NCBI GenBank assembly: GCA_024195265.1 | Contig: JAJLRJ010000015.1 | Span: 1,120,970-1,184,969 of the forward strand | Origin: Dendrophyllia cribrosa | Taxonomy: Eukaryota; Cnidaria; Anthozoa; Scleractinia; Dendrophylliidae | Length of the DNA stretch: 64,000 bases | Reading direction: 5' to 3' | Shown here: in pieces, positions 1 through 12,781 of the stretch | Layout of the letters: each line of letters begins with the position of its first letter | How positions within the stretch are numbered: position 1 is the stretch's first letter | Translations under genes and position numbers: made by a program | The notes under the pieces: model-generated | Seen by the model: the letters and a program-made list of their open reading frames with translations, nothing else | The model's database searches: none | Told to the model about the DNA's origin: nothing

Positions 1-2647
1 GAAATAAAAGAGTTATTAGAGTGAATCCATGGGTAGAATTTGTCCAAAGCACCACCAAAGTCATACTACACATCTCCACTGAGTCCCAAGGACATTTTTC
101 TTGAAGTAAAAGAGTTATTGGGGTGAACCAATGAGTAGAATTGGTCCAAAGCACCACCAAAGTCATACTTAACATCTCCACTGAGTTCCAAGGACATTTT
201 TTTGGGAATAAAAGAGTTATTAGAATGAACCCATGGGTAACATTGGTCCAAAGCACCACTAAAGTGATTCTACACGTCTCCACTTAGTTCCAAGGACATC
301 TTTTTGAAATAAAAGAGTTATTAGAATAAACCCATTGCTAGAATTTGTCCAAAGCACCACCAAAGTCATTCTACACATCTCCACTAAGTTCCAAGGACAT
401 GTTTCTGGAAATAAAAGAGTTGTTAGATTGAACCCATGGTTAGAATTAGTCCAAAGCACCACCAAAGTGAATCTACACATCTGCAGTTAGGTCCAAGGAC
501 ATTTTTCTTGAAGTAAAAGAGTTATTAGGCTGAACCTATAAATAAAATTGGTCCAAAGCACCACCAATGTCATTCTACACATCTCCACTGAGTTCGAAGG
601 ACATGTTTCTGGAAATAAAAGATTTATTAGAGTAAACCCATGGATAGAATTGGTCCAAAGCACCACCAAGGTCATACTACACATCTCCACTGAGTTCCAA
701 GGACACTTTTCTGCAAATAAAAGAGTTATTAGAATGAACCTGTGGGTAAAATTGGTCCAAAGCACCACCAAAGTCATACTAAACATCTCCACTGAGTCCC
801 AAGGACATTTTTCTGCAAATAAAAGAGTTCTTAGAATGAACCCATGGGTATATTTGGCCAAAAGCACTACCAAAGTGATTGCAGACATCTCCACAGAGTT
901 CCAAGGATAATTTTCTTGAGGTAAAAGAGTTATTAGAGTGAACCTATGGGTAAAATTGATCCAAAGGACCACCACAGTCATTCTACACATCTCCACTGAG
1001 TCCCAAGGACATGTTTCTGGAAACAAAAGAGTTATTAGAGTGAACCCATGGATAGAATTAGTCCAAAGCACCACCAAAGTTATACAACACATCTCCACCG
1101 AGTTTCAATGACAATTTTCTGGAAATAACAGAGTTATTAAAATGATACCATGGGTAAATTTGGTCCAAAGCACCACCAAAGTCATTCTACACATCTCCAC
1201 TGAGTTCAAAGGAGATTTTTCTGAAAATAAAAGAGTTATTAGAGTGAATGCATGGGTAGAATTTGTCCAAAGCACCACCAAAGTCATACTACACATCTCC
1301 ACTGAGTCCCAAAGACATTTTTTTGAAGTAAAAGAGTTATCAGAGTGAACCAATGGGTAGAATTGGTCCACAGCACCACCAAAGTCATACTACACATCTC
1401 CACTGCCCTCCAAGAACATTTTTCTGCAAATAAAAGAGTTATTAGAATGAACCTGTGGGTAAAATTGGTCCAAAGCACCACAAAAGACATCCTACACAAC
1501 TGCACTAAGTTCCAAGGATATTTTTCTTGAAATAAAAGAGATATTAGAATGAACCTATGGGTAAAATTGGTCCAAAGCACCACCAAAGTCATTCTACACA
1601 TCTCCACTGAGTTCCAATGACATTTTTCTTGAAGTAAAATAGTTATTAGAATGAACCCATGGGTATATTTGATCCAAAGCAACGCCAAATTTATTCTGTA
1701 CATCTCCACTGACTCCCAAGGACATTTTTTTTAAAGTAAATGAGTCATTAGGCTGAACCAATGGGTAGAATTGGTCCAAAGCACCACCAAAGTCATACTA
1801 CATATCTCCACTGAGTCCCAAGGACATTTTTCTGCAAATAAAAGAGTTCTTAGAATGAACCCATGGGTATATTTGGCCAAAAGCACTACCAAAGTGATTG
1901 CAGACATCTCCACAGAGTTCCAAGGATAATTTTCTTGAGGTAAAAGAGTTATTAGAGTGAACCTATGGGTAAAATTGATCCAAAGGACCACCACAGTCAT
2001 TCTACACATCTCCACTTAGTCCCAAGGACATGTTTCTGGAAACAAAAGAGTTATTAGAGTGAACCCATGGATAGAATTAGCCCAAAGCACCACCAAAGTT
2101 ATACTGCACATCTCCTGTGAGTTTCAATGACATTTTTCTGGAAATAACAGAGTTATTAGAATGATACCATGGGTAACTTTGGTCCAAAGCACCACCAAAG
2201 TCATTCTACACATCTCCACTGAGTTCAAAGGAGATTTTTCTGGAAATAAAAGAGTTATTAGACTGAACCCATGGGTAAAATTGGTCCAAAGCACCACCAA
2301 AGTGATATTAGGGTAAACCAATAAGTAGAATTGGTCCAAAGCACCACCAAAGTCATACTACACATCTCCACTGAGTTCCAAGGACATTTTTCTGCAAATA
2401 AAAGAGTTATTAGTTATTTCCACTGAGTTCCAAGAACATTTCTGTTAAAGTAAAAGAGTTATTAGTTTGAACCCATGGGTAGGATTGGCTCAAAGCACCA
2501 CCAAAGTGATTCTACTCATCTCCACTGAGTCCCAAGGACATTTGTGTTGAAGTAAAGGAGTTATTAGGGTGAACCAATGGGTAGAATTGGTCCAGAGTAC
2601 CACCAAAGTAATTCTATACATCTCCACTGAGTTCCAAGGACACTTTC
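1..2647 (+). repeat. 102-bp satellite, array 1 (about 26 monomers, cut by window start)
   Basis: Tandem array with a 102-bp period, for example the word tggtccaaag at 651 and again at 753. Each monomer holds the landmarks GGTCCAAAGCACCACCAAAG, CATCTCCACTGAGT, CCAAGGACAT and AAAAGAGTTATTAGA. Because 102 is 34 codons, open frames run through many monomers on both strands and look like proteins; I treat them as by-products. Monomers are diverged by roughly 5-15 percent by eye. A distinctive pair of variant monomers (TATTTGGCCAAAAGCAC) recurs at 851 and 1870, a ten-monomer higher-order spacing. Confidence 0.95.
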
Positions 2648-3181
2648 CATAGTAGAGACTTCGACCATGTGTGGGATGAGCGCGAAACTTGCCTACCGTT
2701 AATTCGTGTGTTTGTGACCATAATTTGTTTCTTTCAACCGTTGAATGGGGCTGGGCAGTCTTTGCTTAAAGAAAGTGCAATAGTAGGATTTTCGTTAAGA
2801 TAGAGTAAATTCTGTTAGGTCCTAATGTGGAAGATCTCAATAGCAGCCATCCGTACAGTCACTGTCCTGGGGGAGATTCTGCCCTTTTGGGCAAGTTTCG
2901 ATGTGCGCGGCATGGATAAATATGGAATATGCATCGCGCAGAATGCCTATTGTTCTCGGGACATTTACTTGCAGTTCGTAGGTCTGTCATATCACCTAGC
3001 ATTATTCACGGTAGACTGACGTTGAGAAATACTGTGGAATTTTAACATTTGACAGGCTTGATAGAAAAGATTGCTGTTAGCGAGTTTTTAAGGGAACTTA
3101 GAGTAAACTACGAAAACTAAAGCAGGGGTAGTTGCAAAAAATAAAATACAAAGAAACAGACATACAAACAAAAAAATATAA
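2648..3181. other. Spacer at the centre of the inverted satellite arrays
   Basis: Non-satellite sequence between two satellite arrays of opposite orientation. The 64-codon open frame at 2825-3019 has no recognisable domain and I do not call it a gene. Positions 2932-2977 match 44 of 46 bases with the centre of the foldback elements at 10054-10099 and 14773-14818. The rest is unrecognised. Confidence 0.7.
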
Positions 3182-6100
3182 TCTTTTATTTCCAGAAACA
3201 TGTCCTTCGAACTCAGTGGAGATGTGTAGAATGACTTTGGTTGTGCTTTGGACCAATTCTACCCATGGGTTCACGCTAATAACTCTTTTATTTTGAAAAA
3301 ATATCCTAGGAGCTCAGTGGAGATGTGTAGAATCACTTTGGTGGTCCTTTGGATCAATTTTACCCATAGGTTCACTCTAATAACTCTTTTACCTCAAGAA
3401 AATTATCCTTGGAACTCTGTGGAGATGTCTGCAATCACTTTGGTAGTGCTTTTGGCCAAATATGCCCATGGGTTCATTCTAAGAACTCTTTTATTTGCAG
3501 AAAAATGTCCTTGGGACTCAGAGGAGATGTGTAGTATGACTTTAGTGGTGCTTTGGACCAATTCTACCCATTGGTTCAGCCTAATGACTCATTTACTTTA
3601 AGAAAAATGTCCTTGGGACTCAGTGGAGATGTGCAGAATAACTTTGGCGTTGCTTTATATCAAATATACCCATGGGTTCATTCTAATAACTATTTTACTT
3701 CAAGAAAAATGTCATTGGAACTCAGTGGAGATGTGTAGAATGACTTTGGTGGTGCTTTGGATGAATTTTACCCATAGGTTCATTCTAATATCTCTTTTAT
3801 TTCCAAAAAAAAGTTCTTGAAACTCCGTAGAGATGTGTAGTATGACTTTGGTGGTACTTTCGACCAATTCTATCCATGGGTTCACTCTAATAACTCTTTT
3901 AATTCCAGAAACATGTTCTTGGAACTCAGTGGAGATGTGTAGAATGACTTTTGCGGTGCTTTGGATCAAATATGATAACCCTGCGGTGCTTTAATTTAAC
4001 AGAAATGTTCTTGGAACTCAGTGGAGATGTGTAGTATGACATTGCTGGTGCTTTGGACTAATGTTACCCATAGGTTCATTCTAATAACTCTTTTATTTCT
4101 AGAAAAATGTCCTTGGAACTCAGTGGAGATGTGTAGTATGACTTTGGTGGTGCTTTGGAGCCATTCTACCCATTGGTTCATTATAATAACTCTTTTACTT
4201 CAAGAAAAATGTCATTGGAACTCAGTGGAGATGTGTAGAACCACTTTGGTGGTGCTTTGGACCAATTTTAGCCATAGGTTCATTCTAATAACTCTTTTAT
4301 TTCCACAAAAATGTCCTTGGAACTCAGTGGAGATGTGTAGAATCACTTTGGTGGCGCTTTGGGCCAATTCTACCCATGGGTTCATTCTAATAACTCTTTT
4401 ATTTCCAGAGAAATGTCCTTGGACATCAGTGGAGATGTTTAGTATAACTTTGGTTGTGCCTTGGACCAATTTTACCCACAGGTTCATTCTAATAACTCTT
4501 TTATTTGCAGAAAAATGTTCTTGGAAGTCAGTGGAGATGTGTAGTATGACTTTCGTGGTGCTTTGGACCAATTCTACTCATTGCTTCACCCTAATAACTC
4601 TTTTACTTCAAGAAAAATGTCCTTGGGACTCAGTGGAGATGTGTAGTATGACTTTGGTGGTGCTTTGGACAAATTCTACCCATGCATTCACTCTAATAAC
4701 TCTTTTATTTCCAGATAAATCTCCTTTGAACTCAGTGGAGATGTGTAGAATGACTTTGGTGTTGCTTTGGACCAAATTTACCCATGGTATCATTCTAATA
4801 ACTCTGTTATTTCCAGAAAAATGTCATTGAAACTCGGTGGAGATGTGTAGTATAACTTTGGTGGTGCTTTGGACTAATTCTATCCATGGGTTCACTCTAA
4901 TAACTCTTTTGTTTCCAGAAACATGTCCTTGGGACTCAGTGGAGATGTGTAGAATGACTGTGGTGGTCTTTTGGATCAATTTTACCCATAGGTTCACTCT
5001 AATAACTCTTTTACCTCAAGAAAATTATCCTTGGAACTCTGTGGAGATGTCTGCAATCACTTTGGTAGTGCTTTTGGCCAAATATACCCATGGGTTCATT
5101 ATAAGAACTCTTTTATTTGCAGAAAAATGTCCTTGGGACTCAGTGGAGATGTGTAGTATGACTTTAGTGGTGCTTTGGACCAAATCGACCCATTGGTTCA
5201 GCCTAATGACTCATTTACTTTAAGAAAAGTGTCCTTGGGACTTAGTGGAGATATGCAGAATAACTTTGGCGTTGCTTTGGATCAAATATACCCATGGGTT
5301 CATTCTAATAACTATTTTACTTCAAGAAAAATGTCATTGGAACTCAGTGGAGATGTGTAGAATGACTTTGGTGGTGCTTTGGACCAATTTTACCCATAGG
5401 TTCATTCTAATATCTCTTTTATTTCCAGAAAAAAGCCCTTGAAACTCCGTAGAGATGTGTAGTATGACTTTTGTGGTACTTTCGACCAATTCTATCCATG
5501 GGTTCACTCTAATAACTCTTTTAATTCCAGAAACATGTTCTTGGAACTCAGTGGAGATGTGTAGAATGACTTTTGCGGTGCTTTGGATCAAATATGATAA
5601 CCCTGCGGTGCTTTAATTTAACAGAAATGTTCTTGGAACTCAGTGGAGATGTGTAGTATGACATTGCTGGTGCTTTGGACTAATTTTACCCATAGGTTTC
5701 ATTCTAATAACTCTTTTATTTCTAGAAAAATGTCCTTGGAACTCAGTGGAGATGTGTAGTATGACTTTGGTGGTGCTTTGGACCAATTCTACCCATTGGT
5801 TCATTATAATAACTCTTTTATTTCCACAAAAATGTCCTTGGAACTCAGTGGAGATGTGTAGAATCACTTTGGTGGCGCTTTGGGCCAATTCTACCCATTG
5901 GTTCACCCTAATAACTCTTTTTCTTTAAGAAAAATGTCGTTGGAACTCCGTGGAGATGTGTAGTATGACTTTGGTGGTGCTTTGGCCCAATTTTACTCAT
6001 GGGTTCACTCTAATAACTGTTTTATTTCAAACAAATCTCCTTTGAACTCAGTGGACATATGTAGAATGACTTTGGCGGTGCTTTGGATCAAATATACCCT

Positions 6101-9024
6101 TGGGTTCATTCTAAGAACGCTTTTTCTTCAAGAACAATGTCCTTGGAACTCAGTGGAGATGTGTAGAATCACTTTAGTGGTGCTTTGGACCAATTTTACT
6201 TATGGGTTCATTCTACTAACTCTTTTATTTGCGGAAGAATGTCCTTGGAACTTTGTGGAGTTGTGTAGAATGACTTTGGTGGTGCTTTGGACAAATTGTA
6301 CCCATGGGTTCACTCTAATAACTCTTTTATTTCATAAACATGTCCTTGGAAAACAGTGGAGATATGTAGAATCACTTTGGTGGTGCTTTGGACCAATTTT
6401 ACCCATGGGTTCATTCTAATAACTCTTTTATTTCCAGAGAAATGTCCTTGGACGTCAGTGGAGATGTTTAGTATAACTTTGGTTGTTCTTTGGACCAATT
6501 GTACCCACCGGTTCATTTTAATAACTCTTTTATTTGCAGAGAAATGTCCTTGGAACTCAGTGGAGATGTGTAGTATGACTTTGGTGGTGCTTTGGACCAA
6601 TTCTACTTATTGGTTTACCCTAATAACTCAGCTACGTCAAGAGAAATGTCCGTGGGACTCAGTGGAGATGTGTAGTATGACTTTGGTGGTGCTTTGGACA
6701 AATTCTACCCATGGGTTCTCTCTAATAACTCTTTTATTTCCAGAAAAATCTCCTTTGATCTCAGTGGAGATGTGTAGAATGATTTTGGTGGTGCTTTGGA
6801 CCAAATTTACCCATGGTATCATTCTAATAACTCTGTTGTTTCCAGAAAAATTTCATTAAAACTTAATGGAGATGTGTAGTATAACTTTGGTGGTGCTTTG
6901 GACCAATTCTATCCATGGGTTCACTCTAATAACTCTTTTGTTTCCAGAAACATGTCCTTGGGACTCAGTGGAGATATGTAGAATGATTTTGGTGGTCCTT
7001 TGGACCTATTTTACCCATAGGTTCACTCTAATAACTCTTTCACCTCAAGAAAAATATCCTTGGAACTCAGTGGAGATGTCTGCAATCACTTTGGTAGTGC
7101 TTTTCGCCAAATATACCCATGGGTTCATTCTAACAACTCTTTTATTTGCAGAAAAATGTCTTTGGAACTCAGTGGAGATGTGTAGTATGACTTTGGTGGT
7201 GCTTTAAACCAATTCTATCCATTGGTTCACCCTAATGACTCATTTACTTTAAGAAAAATGTTCTTGGGACTCAGTGGAGATGTGCAGAATGACTTTGGCG
7301 TTGCTTTGGATCAAATATAGCCATGGGTTCATTCTAATAACTATTTTACTTCAAGAAAAATGTCATTGGAACTCAGTAGAGATGTGTAGAATGACTTTGG
7401 TGGTGCTTTGGACCAATTTTACCCATAGGTTCGTTCTAATAACTCTTTTATTGCCCGACAAATGTCCCTGGGACTCAGTGGAGATGTGTAGTATGACTTT
7501 AGTGGTACTTTGGACCAATTCTATCCATGGGTTCACGCTAATAACTCTTTTAATTCCAGAAACATGTTCTTGGAACTCAGTGGAGATGTGTAGAATGACT
7601 TTGGTGGTACCTTGGGCCAATTTTACCCATAGGTTCACTCTAATAACTCTTTTATTTCCGGAGAAATCTCCTTGGAACTCAGTGGAGATGTATAGAATGA
7701 CTTTGGCGGTGCTTTGGATCAAATATACCCTTGGGTTCATTCTAATAACTCTTTTACTTCAAGAAAAATGTCCTTGGAACTTAGTGGAGATGTGTAGTAT
7801 GACTTTGGTGGTGATGGACTTATTCTACCCATAGGTTCACCCTAATAACTCTTTTACTTCAAAAAAATTTCCTTGGAACTTAGTGGAAATGTGTAGAATC
7901 ATTTTGGTGGTGCTTTGGACAGATTTTACCCTTGGGTTCATTCAGAAGAATGTCCTTGGAACTTAGTGGAGTTGTGTAGAATGATGTTTGTGGTGCTTTG
8001 GACCATTTTCACCCATAGGTTCATTCTAATAACTCTTTTACTTCAAGAAAAATGTCCTTGGAACTCAGTGGAGATGTGTAGTATGACTTAGGTAATACAT
8101 TGGACCAATTCTACCCATCGGTTTACCCTAATAACTCTTTTACTTTAAAAAAAATTTCCTTGGGACTCATTGGACATGTGTAATATGACTTTGGTGGTGC
8201 TCTGGAGCAATTCTACCCATGGGTTCAGTCTAATAACTCTTTTATTTCCAAAAAAATCTCCTTGAAACTCAGTGGAGATGTGTAGAATGACTGATGGTTC
8301 TTTAGATCAAATATACCCTTGGATTCATTCTAATAACTCTTTTACTTCAAGAAAAATGCCATTGGAACTCAGTGGAGATGTGTAGTATGACTTTGGTGGT
8401 GCTTTGGACCTATTCTACCCATGGGTTTAATCTAATAACTCTTTTACTTCAAGAAAAATCTCCTTGGAACTCAGTGGAGATGTGTAGAATCACCTTGGTG
8501 GTCCTTTGGCCAATTTTGCCCATGCGTTCATTCTAAGAACTCTTTTATTTTCAGAAAAATGTCCTTGAAACTCAGTGGAGATGTGTAGTATGACTTTGGT
8601 GGTGCTTGGGACCAATTCTACCCATTGGTTCACCCTAATAACTCTTTTACTTTAAAAAAAATGTCCTTGGGACTCAGTGGAGATGAGTAGAATAACTTTT
8701 GTGGTGCTTTGAGCCAATTATTCCCATGGGTTCACCCAAATAACTCTTTTACTTTACAAAAATGTCCTTGGGACTCAGTGGAGATGTGCAGAATGACTTT
8801 GGCGTTGCTTTAGATCAAATATACCCATGGGTTCATTCTAATAACTCTTTTAGTTCAAGAAAAATGTCATCGGAACTCAGTGGAGATGTGTAGTATGACT
8901 TTTGTGGTGATGGACCTATTCTACCCATGGCTTTAATCTAATAACTCTTTTACTTCAAGAAAAATGTTCTTGGAACTCAGTGGAGATGTGTAGTATCATT
9001 TTGGTGGTGCTTTGGACCAATTTT
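3182..9024 (-). repeat. 102-bp satellite, array 2 (about 57 monomers, inverted relative to array 1)
   Basis: Same monomer as array 1 but as its reverse complement, for example ACTCAGTGGAGATGTGTAG and CTTTGGTGGTGCTTTGGACC. Variant monomers recur at about 3451, 5073 and 7102, and a truncated-monomer junction containing TATGATAACCCTGCGG recurs at 3971 and 5593. A roughly 1.62-kb higher-order unit was therefore duplicated in tandem. The many open frames of 60-270 codons follow from the 34-codon period and share no recognisable fold. Monomers become more irregular towards 7.8-9.0 kb, typical of an array edge. Confidence 0.95.
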
Positions 9025-9312
9025 TGCGTTTTCATAAATCCAGACAGATTCTGCAAGGGGCATTTTAGTCGGCGGGAAGTTTTCTTTCGTTACGCTTTTT
9101 GTAAGTAGGGTAGCCCTTTTAGTCTGGTCGGGGAAGCAACGCCTTTAGCTGCCTCTGAAGTTGCTTCGAGTCAGCTTTTATACTTTTTAGCTTTATTTCT
9201 CCATTTAAGTGAATGCATCGGAACAAATGCTCAAAGTGCGAAAAGACCTGAGCAAAGGCCACATTCTTTTGTGTGGGAAGGGAGTACTATCTAACGTGGT
9301 TGCGAAATATAT
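9025..9312. other. Unassigned non-coding stretch
   Basis: About 290 bp between the end of satellite array 2 and the duplicated foldback block. I see no open frame, RNA gene or repeat with a match elsewhere in the window. Confidence 0.4.
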
Positions 9313-9576
9313 AAAACAACGGCTTCTTTAGAAGCCACCACATGATACGAAAGATCCATAACCATAATGATTTTAGTGGAAAGTCTAAATATATAACAAA
9401 ACACTTACCCTTAAACAATCATATAGCAAAAACAAACAAACAAAGACGGCGTGCGGGCAACAACTGCGTAATTTTATCCCGGTCGGGATGCATTTGAATT
9501 TGATCGGGGGCACGTGAAAGACTTTTTTTGCAATGGTTTTTTTTGTGTCGTTTGTTTTATGAGCTGCTGAAGAATA

Positions 9577-10630
9577 AAGAATCTTACTTGGCAACAGATA
9601 TCCAAAAAAAAACTGACAAACTAACAGCGATTTCTTATTTTTCATTTTGCAATTATTAGAAAACTATATAGAAAGATGTCGAGTCATTCTATAAGTTCGA
9701 AGCTTTAGGAAAACAATTATAAACACATACTGCTATAAACTACTATACGAATACGGTGACTTACAAATTGGTTAAGATATTTTCTTTCAACAATGATTTT
9801 TTTTTTCTTTCCTTTTCAACTCGGGAAAAGTTGTAAGGTCCTGTGTTCTAAGCTATTTTGACCTGGAATTGAGGTTTTTGAGCTTGCGCACTGCGTGAAA
9901 TGAAGATTTTGCTCGTGTTTAAGTCAAATCAACAGCCTTGGCGTCAGGCTTTGACGTAAAATCAACATTCTAACCTATTTTGACCTGAAATCGAGGTTTT
10001 CGAAATTTTCTTTTTACTTCAATGAAATTTATTGCTCTTTTAACAACCTAACACATCGCGCAGAATGGCTATTGTTCTCGTGACATTTACTTGCAGTTCA
10101 TAAAATATCTCACGTTAAAGCCTGACGGCAAGGCTCTTGCTTTGACCTAAAAACGAGCAAAATCTTCATTTCACGCAGCGCGTAAGTTGGAAGCCGTCGA
10201 ATTCAGGTCCAAATTGGTTAGAATGTCGATTTTACGTTAAGGCCTGAGGGCAAGGCTGTTGATTTGACTTAAAAACGAGCAAAATTTTCATTTCACGCAG
10301 CGTGTAAGCTCAAAAACCTCGATTCCAGGTCAAAATAGCTTAGAACACAGGACCTTACAACTTTTCCCGAGTTGAAAAGGAAAGAAAAAAAATCATTGTT
10401 GAAAGAAAATATCTTAACCAATTTGTAAGTCTGTCGCACCGTATTCGTATAGTAGTTTATAGCAGTATGTGTTTATAATTGTTTTCCTAAAGCTTCGAAC
10501 TTATAGAATGACTCAACATTTTTCTATATAGTTTTCTAATAATTACAAAATGAAAAATATGAAATCACTGCTAGTTTCTCAGTTTTTGTTTGGATATCTG
10601 TTGCCCAGTTATATTCTTGATGTATAGTTT
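9577..10630. mobile_element. Foldback-type element, copy 1 (long imperfect inverted repeat)
   Basis: The arm from about 9591 to 9988 is the imperfect reverse complement of about 10205 to 10614. Matching landmarks are GCAACAGATATCC against GGATATCTGTTGC, the block around CTGCTATAAACTACTATACG, and the CGGGAAAAGTTGTAAGG block. A second, diverged copy of the inner right arm lies at about 10108-10190. There is no transposase frame and no clear target-site duplication, so this is a non-autonomous foldback or MITE-like structure of unknown superfamily. Confidence 0.8.
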
Positions 10631-10776
10631 TCTCAATGTATCAATTCTTAGGAAGGTACGAGTTTATTTAAAGCGGCCTACACACGGCAAACTTAAGTTT
10701 TTCAACAATGATTTTTTTTCTTTCCATTTCAACTCGGGAAAAGTTGTAAGGTGCGTAAACGACTAATTAAAGGTCC

Positions 10777-11012
10777 GGTAATACGGGCAACATTTTTCTT
10801 CAACTTGTCTCGCAACATTGTTGCATTGCAAGTTGAAACACATTGTTGCCCGTATTACCACGTTTGTGACCAACTTGTCTCGCAACAAAATACAGTGTTG
10901 CAAGTTGAGGCAACGTGTTGCGCAAAGTAGACTCGAGTTCTACTTTCTGCAACAAGTCAGTTCCAGTTTTGCTGCTCGTATTACCACTGAAGCTACAACT
11001 TGTCTCGCAACA
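10777..11012. repeat. Short hairpin repeat family (GGTAATACGGGCAAC)
   Basis: GGTAATACGGGCAAC at about 10777 is inverted as GTTGCCCGTATTACC ending near 10859. The word CAACTTGTCTCGCAAC occurs three times, interspersed with inverted partial copies such as GTTGCAAGTTG. The pattern fits a small non-autonomous element. The second block copy repeats it at about 15495-15726. Confidence 0.6.
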
Positions 11013-11950
11013 AATTTGAATTTAACCCTTGTGATGGGCCGTCGGGAAGCGCGGCAAATAAAATAAAAACATTGTGGATAGTGAAGAAGAGCTCGGGGAC
11101 GAGCCTGAATGCTAAATAGAACAGTATATAACTCTCGGAAAGTCATCGATTTGCCCTTTAAAACGACCTTGAGGGTTATCATAGCCCTTGGAACACCTCA
11201 AAGCAATGCAAGGAGCAAATTTGGAAGAACTGTCGGAAAATCACAATTTTTTGGCCATCTATCTGAAACGACACTGAGCTTCAAATCGAGAGAACTTCGC
11301 TGGCACGGAGAATTAAAAAGAGAAAAAGACGGCCAGAAGTCGAAGAGGGAACTTTGCCTGTAACTTTCTTAGACATAGCGACTATGCACGGAATTCCCAT
11401 ATATTTGGGGCGGGGTCGTTTTATTGTCAATAACAGATTAAATTAAATATCTACTTGTTGTTGGTATGATCTTTCAAGGTTAGAATCAGCTAGAGCCACG
11501 CCCATTTTGGCTCCTTTTTCCAAGTTTTGTGAGTTTTGCCTTTTGAGTTCGTCTCTTTGAACAACTGCCTGCTGAACAACTTTATGTACTCAAAGACCGA
11601 AGATATGTCGATAGGGCGGGAACTGCCCTTGCCACCGGTCATAGCACCAGTCTTTACCTTATATTGGCATGTATCACCTTTTTGTATTATATTAGTATGT
11701 AGTAGTATGTATATGTATTAACGGTATGCATAAGGGAAATAGGGGGGGGGGGGGGGGGGGGGGTGGGGGGTCATCTTCAGAAAGAATATGCACAAGAAAA
11801 TATGCGGGTCCTTCTTTAACATCTTAATTATGTGCCGAACATGGATGAACAACTTTATGTACTGGCTGAACAACTTTATGTACTCAAAGACCGAAGATAT
11901 ACTCAAATGAAAGTTCGCTATTAATTTATTAAGAAATCGCCACACTAAAC
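11013..11950. other. Non-coding stretch with a G22 tract and a local duplication
   Basis: 11010-11278 reappears inverted at 15768-16036. A run of 22 G lies at 11742-11763, followed by T and six more G, which could form a G-quadruplex. The phrase CAACTTTATGTACTCAAAG occurs at about 11577 and again at about 11870, preceded by a partial third copy near 11847. Short open frames here have no recognisable domain. Confidence 0.5.
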
Positions 11951-12393
11951 TGAACTATTTTACTTCAAAAAAAATTGTCCTTGGAACTCAGTGGAGATTT
12001 GTAGGATCACTTTGGTGGTGCTTTGGACCAATTTTACCCATGGGTTCATTCTACTAACTCTTTTATTTCCAGAAGAATGTCCTCTGGACTCAGTGGGGAT
12101 GTGTAGTATTACTTTGGCGGTGCTTTGGACCAATTTTACCCATGGGTTCACTCTAATAACTGTTTTATTTCCTAAAAAATTTCTTTGGAGCTTAGTGAAG
12201 TTGTGTAGAATGACTTTGGTGGTGCTTTGGACCAAATTTACCAATGGGTTCATTCTAATAACTCTATTATTTGCAGAAAAATGTCATTGGAACTCAGTGG
12301 AGATGTGTAGTATAACATTCGTGGTGCTTTGGACCAATTCTATCTATGAGTTCACTCTAATAACTCTTTTATTTTTAGAAACATGTCCTTGGC
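11951..12393 (-). repeat. 102-bp satellite, array 3 (about 4 monomers)
   Basis: Same satellite as array 2 and in the same orientation, about 440 bp, separated from array 2 by 2.9 kb of other repeats. It ends abruptly inside a monomer after ACATGTCCTTGG and is followed directly by a short imperfect hairpin at about 12400-12465. Confidence 0.9.
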
Positions 12394-12595
12394 TCGGTTC
12401 TAGAGAAAACCATTCGCGAGGCCTCAGGAAACAGCGAATTCCTGTGAGGTCTAGTTTTCTCTGGGAGCGATTCATACATACATACATATATACATACCGA
12501 CAAAAGAAAACATACAACAACTTATTAACTACGATTCTGTACAATATTTACAAATTATGGCTAAAAGAAATAGGACTATATCAGCCTTGATTTTC

Positions 12596-12781
12596 TTTCT
12601 TTCCTTTTAAACTCGCGAAAAGTTGTAATTTCCTGTGTTCTAACCTATTTTGACCTGGAATCGAGGTTTGTGAGCTTGCGCACTGCGTGAAATGAAGATT
12701 TTGCTCGTGTTTAAGTCAAATCAACAGCCTTGGCGTCAGGCTTTAACGTAAAATCAACATTCTAACCTATGTTGACCTGAA
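12596..12781. repeat. Foldback-arm fragment next to the chromodomain gene
   Basis: About 185 bp closely matching the left arm of the foldback elements (compare 9800-9990), including GTTCTAACCTATTTTGACC and GCGCACTGCGTGAAATGAAG. It ends at GACCTGAAATC and abuts the 3-prime end of the chromodomain reading frame on the minus strand. Confidence 0.8.

Larger units (their letters stand above)
9313..11012. repeat. Duplicated 1.7-kb block, copy 1
   Basis: Nearly identical to 14033-15726 in direct orientation, offset about 4720 bp. It comprises a short left flank with an incidental open frame on the minus strand (9385-9645), the foldback element (about 9577-10630), and a right portion with repeated CAACTTGTCTCGCAAC and its partial complements. 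The few differences include one extra A in the A run near 9605 and a short insertion near 10950. No gene function is supported in either copy. Confidence 0.9.

Noticed and set aside
4021..4830. A 269-codon open frame, the longest of many in the 102-bp satellite
   Set aside because: It consists only of the 34-residue satellite period; similar frames occur on the opposite strand in array 1, with no start-site or splice logic.
9385..9645. Minus-strand 86-codon frame, repeated at 14105-14338
   Set aside because: It is repeated only because the whole block is duplicated, lacks any domain, and the A-run difference between copies does not respect a frame.
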